A stretch of 64,000 bases of DNA, taken from Micropterix aruncella (Eukaryota; Arthropoda; Insecta; Lepidoptera; Micropterigidae). This document shows positions 60,190 through 64,000 of this stretch, piece by piece. The DNA lies in NCBI GenBank assembly GCA_944548615.1, contig OX155951.1, forward strand, positions 20,184,789-20,248,788, written 5' to 3'. Under the pieces are notes generated by a model that saw only the letters and a list, made by a program, of their open reading frames with translations, was not told the DNA's origin and made no database searches. Position 1 is the stretch's first letter. The number at the start of each line of letters is the position of its first letter. The position numbers and the translations under genes were made by a program.

Positions 60190-60800
60190 ATATTAATACG
60201 GTGTTTTATCTACTCTCTGTCAACGCTGAGGTACTCCCCGACAACATGAATTCATACTCCCGTCGGTCATAGAAACATCGGAGATTATCACCAGTCTCAT
60301 CAGTCCTCAACCACTTATAGTATCGTCCTGTTGGAACCGCATTTGCCGTAAGCCCAATTGATTCAATTCGGATACAGGTAGTCCAGTACCAGTAACAGGT
60401 ACAACATTGCCTTTAGCCTTTTCAAAGAAATATTGCGCATTGAAGCTGCCGGACTAAATGACGCGTACACATTCACTCTATGAGGGTGTAATGGTCGTTG
60501 GTATTTCAATTGAGCATTTTCAGTGCCGTAATTGCGGCTATTCTGTTTAATAACATAGTTAGCCAAGTCGAGTTGTGCCTCGTCGGTCTTGTCGCCAAAT
60601 AAACATTTAGCTTACTATCAACCCTCTTCACAACTGTCAAAATAAATAAGAACTGAATAAATGCCAACCAAACTAAAACGGCGGTCGAGTAAAGTCGGCC
60701 GGGAATATAAAACTCACCTCTATATTTCGTTTATTAACATAGTCAGCCAAGTCGATATATGTCTCGTCGCTTTTGTCGTCAAAAATATACATTTAGCTTA
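60190..60800 (-). pseudogene. Tc1/mariner-superfamily transposase relic
   Basis: On the minus strand the region gives ANYVIKQNSRNYGTENAQ, QRPLHPHRVNVYASF, then in another frame FFEKAKGNVVPVTG and LGLRQMRFQQDD. This is the block around the first two catalytic Asp residues in transposases of the 'VNKQN..YWGTENP...FQQDGA' type. A second diverged copy of the front part (DLADYVNKRNIE) lies at 60720-60796, so the segment is partly duplicated. Multiple frameshifts and stops show it is dead. Confidence 0.65.
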
Positions 60801-60874
60801 TTTACTTATCAATTTCTAACAATAAAATACCTGCCTACTGCCATAAATTTATCTTGAGTTACTACTATGCACGC

Positions 60875-61000
60875 TAGGGCGGGCTGATTTTTTTTTTTTT
60901 AATTTTGAAACCTAATAGCAACTCAAATATGCTAAATTTAATGCCATTTCAGATTATATAAGAATTAATGCTAAATTATGATATCTTCAGTCTCCCCAAG
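60875..61000. repeat. Left long inverted repeat of the hAT-type element
   Basis: T-rich after the terminus, then CTAATAGC, TATGCTAAAT and CTTCAGTCTCCCCAA landmarks, each mirrored in 63740-63878. Confidence 0.82.
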
Positions 61001-61350
61001 AAGCCTGAAATATGTTCGAATACTTAAAAAATACCCACATTTTAGGGCACAAAATAAAAATTAAAGTTCATCCGATATTGAAATATCATATCACTAAGGT
61101 TAGCACAATACTTCATTAACAAGAAAAAAAATAGTACACTTCACCAGCTTACTCAAGTGCTACACTGCATCCCCTCCCGCAACCTCTACTTCCGCACGAA
61201 ACGGGTGCTCGCGACGCACAAGGTCGCGCCTCGTATTCAGTCAGTCTTCGTACTCGTTCGAGTACACTGCGTGCCAGACGCCAGTGCGTATTACGATTTT
61301 GTTTATGTACTAACATGAAGTGTTTATAAAAGTACCAGTGAACATTCAAA

Positions 61351-63565
61351 ATGATAAAAAACACTAGACAATTGACAACATGTCCAATATTTGGAACATT
61401 AAGTGACTTAAAAGACAATGTGCTTCCAACTTATGCGGATGTTGTAAAATGTTGTGAGTGGCAAAGACATGAAATCAAATCGAAAAGTGGACAAAATAAT
61501 CCTTCTTTTACTGATATAGCAAACACAGTGGCGCAAAAACTTATAGAAATTTGGAAAAAATCCTCAATTCCTACTGTGACTTTGGCAAGAATTATTCAAA
61601 TGATTAAAGCTTTTCATTTGAAATATAAAAATTTGCAAAAACCAATAAAAGACCGCAAAAATACAGCCTCTTATCAAATAAAAGTCGAATCTTTCAAAAA
61701 ATTAAGCAGTGTTCTCTTCGACATAGCTGCTTGCAAGTGCAAGAAAAATTGTAACTGCGAAAAATCGCGACGAGTCCCCATAATAGAGCAAGCGTTCCTT
61801 CAAGACCAGAGATCTGAAAGAAAAATGATAATTGGTAATACAGACATATACACAACAAAGAAGATCGCCAAAACACAAGCGAGGAATGCAAGAGACCTAC
61901 TTCTTATACCCCTGAAAAAACATGAAAAAGAATGTGAAATGAAGAATAAAGAGGATTGTATTACAATTTCTTCTTCCGAAAGCTCGGCACTGTCGGCACA
62001 TTCTGATTCAGATATGCCTGCTAAGAAGCTAACTAAACCCTGCCGACATTCGATAAAACTACCAGTGCTTTCCAAGATGTGCGATAGATTTGGAATATCG
62101 GACAGAGCAGCAGCAGCTATCGCTTCTGCTCTTCTCAACGATTATAAAATCGTCACCAAGGAAGACTTGAGTCAAGTGATTGATAAAAATAAAGTAAGAC
62201 GGGAAAGAAAACGAATGCGCAGTAAAATTGTTAAGGAAAAGTATGCAAGTTCAATTCAAGGATTATTTTTTGATGGACGCAAAGACCGAACCCTAAAAAA
62301 TACCAAAATAGGTGGAAAATTCTACCGCAGAGTTGTTTTGGAAGAACATATCACCATCGTGCAAGAACCAGGTTCTTCTTACGTCGGGCATGTGGTTCCC
62401 TGTTCAGGAACAGCAATAAGTGTAGGAAAATCCATATTAAACCAATTTGGAAATAATGCGCTTGAGAACTTAATAGCGATTGGCTGCGATGGTACCAATG
62501 TCAACACGGGTAAAAGTGGAGGGGTTATTCGGTTTATAGAAAATAATCTGAAAAGACCATTGCAGTGGTTGATTTGTTTACTTCATGCCAACGAGTTGCC
62601 CTTGCGACATATACTGGTTCATCTCGATGGAGCTACAAGCGGACCGCGTGCCTTCTCTGGACCAATTGGTATAGCCCTAAAAGATTGTGAAAAAATCAAA
62701 GTAACGCAATACAGTAAAATTGAAGTCGATTTTCCCAACATTCGCCCACAAGATCTGAGCACTGATCAAAAATATTTATATGATATTTGCAGAGCTGTGA
62801 ATACTGGTGTGTGTCCTTCAGACCTAGCGAACCGTCTACCAGGAACCATGTCACATGCCCGCTGGCTTACGACAGCTAATAGAATTTTACGTCTCTACAT
62901 ATCAACCGAAGACCCGTCACCTAACTTAGTAACTTTGGCCACATTTGTGATGAAAGTGTATGCCCCCGCCTGGTTCGCCATAAAGACACACCCGTCGTGC
63001 AAAGACGGAGCAAGACATCTATGGAAAATAATTCAATCTTCACGGTATTCACGGTATTCAATCTTCACCCCAGGACTTGAAAGTCGTCATTGATCCAGTA
63101 ATTCAGAGGAATGCCTACTTTGCTCATCCCGAAAATATTATGATCGCAATGATAACAGATGATGACCCAGTTATTAGACAACTTGGCATACGTCGCATCC
63201 TGAAGAGTCGAAACAACGCGTGTTCTACATCTGCACCTCGAACATTTGTGGTACCACAATTAAACTTCGAAGCTGAGTCATACATAGACATGATAAACTG
63301 GACAGAGGTGCACTTATCTGCGCCTCCAATTTTACAGAAAATGACCAATGCGGAGATCCATGCGTTACTACATGGCGTCCCAAAACTAGATTTTCCACGT
63401 TTCCCGTGCAACACACAAGCTGTGGAACGATGTGTTAAAGCTGTAACTGAAGCATCATTAAAAGTATGTGGCCAAGAAAACCGCGAAGGCTCCATTCTCG
63501 CCAAGTTAGCGTCAAGAAAAATAATGCCAAAATTTGAATTTAAGGCGAATTTCAATCCGGAATAA
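61351..63565 (+). pseudogene. hAT-like transposase with one frameshift
   Basis: ATG 61351 opens 580 codons, and a second frame (63077-63565) carries the last 160. Near the N-terminus TCPIFGTLSDL and a Cys cluster CKCKKNCNCEK (residues about 131-141) suggest metal binding. A serine-rich linker follows near 210-225. The RNase H-like core has GCDGTNVNTG (D380), CLLHANELPLRH (C409, H412), SHARW (R504, W505) and YAPAWF; the second frame adds DPVIQRNAYFAHPENI and CNTQAVERCVKAVTEAS. The C..H and RW motifs, with the 8-bp duplication, place it in hAT, though the family is one I know only as uncharacterised animal proteins. A 16-nt local duplication around 63053-63068 shifts the frame. Overlapping TCAGT initiators (61237-61245) and AATAAA (63592-63597) frame the gene. 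Confidence 0.82.
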
Positions 63566-63739
63566 GTAATTTAATTTATGTTTTGAACTGTAATAAAAAC
63601 TATTTTTGTGTTCTGTAACATTCTATCTTTATAATTCAATATATAATTGCGCTAAAAAAATATTCTTCATTTAAATATCCTGCACCACCTACCGTATGAG
63701 TTTTGATAATTTTCACTTTTTTCACAAAACAAAAGCTCT

Positions 63740-63878
63740 TTGGGGAGACTGAAGACATATGATTAGTTTAATATACTTTTAGAGGGTCATTTATGGCTAT
63801 ATTTAGCATACATTGGCAGCTATTAGAATTCTAGAAAAACAAAAAAAAAATAAACCCATACTATAGCGGCCCACACTA
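63740..63878. repeat. Right long inverted repeat of the hAT-type element
   Basis: Begins TTGGGGAGACTGAAGA and ends GCGGCCCACACTA. Its reverse complement follows 60875-61000 with substitutions and about 13 bp of net length difference. Confidence 0.82.
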
Positions 63879-64000
63879 ATGCACGCATCGATATCATAGG
63901 ATAGTTACTCATTAAAGAAAAAAACATTCTCAAGATTGCTTGGTCCCACTGTATCCGTATGATGACAGTTTGGGGATATGTCGTTGTAATCCGTTTTTTA

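Larger units (their letters stand above)
60875..63878 (+). mobile_element. Complete divergent hAT-type transposon
   Basis: A 3004-bp element. ATGCACGC occurs exactly on both sides (60867-60874 and 63879-63886), an 8-bp duplication. The termini are TAGGGCGGGCTG and, inverted, TAGTGTGGGCCG, fitting the hAT T/C-A-R-N-G rule. The inverted repeats are imperfect but long, about 126 and 139 bp, ending inside at a shared TCTTCAGTCTCCCCAA (60984-60999) and its complement (from 63740). One transposase gene fills the interior. Confidence 0.9.

Noticed and set aside
63043..63073. A 29-nt GT..AG segment that could be read as an intron in the hAT-like gene
   Set aside because: Too short for a spliceosomal intron; a local duplication explains the frame change better.
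1..64000. CRISPR arrays, bacterial-type operons, ribosome binding sites
   Set aside because: Spliced genes, LINE, hAT and LTR elements show eukaryotic DNA; the tandem repeats seen are minisatellites or microsatellites without spacer structure.

Overview
The window is animal nuclear DNA, most likely from a moth or butterfly. It is AT-rich and gene-poor, its genes have spliced introns with GT..AG borders, and it is crowded with transposable elements. The lepidopteran call rests on a very common lepidopteran interspersed repeat near 42.5-42.8 kb (recognised from memory), on the mix of RTE, Jockey/CR1-like and Penelope-like fragments, and on a Helitron-like 3' end. I saw no tRNA, rRNA or CRISPR array.

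One conserved host gene is present. It is angel, a CCR4-like EEP-fold phosphodiesterase of 522 aa, on the minus strand from 15197 to 6395. I joined seven exons whose splice phases all agree. Its last intron carries a 2.5-kb Tc1/mariner-superfamily element of DD82E ('Sailor'-like) type, with 44-46 bp terminal inverted repeats and a TA target duplication.

From about 15 to 48 kb I find no convincing host gene. This stretch is a mosaic of decayed retroelements, MITEs, two solo LTRs (each with its own 5-bp target duplication), two non-autonomous hAT elements with 8-bp duplications, a recurrent GC-rich non-coding repeat family (four copies counting 58 kb), tandem repeats and perfect palindromes.

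Two large transposase genes lie to the right. At 53304-49283 (minus) there is a complete five-exon gene of 876 aa that fuses a Mutator-like DDE transposase domain to a YqaJ/lambda-exonuclease-type PD-(D/E)xK nuclease. It has a TATA box and an arthropod initiator upstream. Downstream lie a decayed PIN/FEN-like nuclease gene on the same strand and an inverted fragment of a second YqaJ copy. At 60875-63878 there is a complete 3.0-kb divergent hAT-type transposon with an exact 8-bp target duplication, imperfect inverted repeats of about 130 bp, and a transposase interrupted by one short duplication that shifts the frame.

The genes do not form a shared pathway. The window is best read as one housekeeping RNA-processing gene beside a transposon-rich intergenic region that holds several recent and many old insertions.
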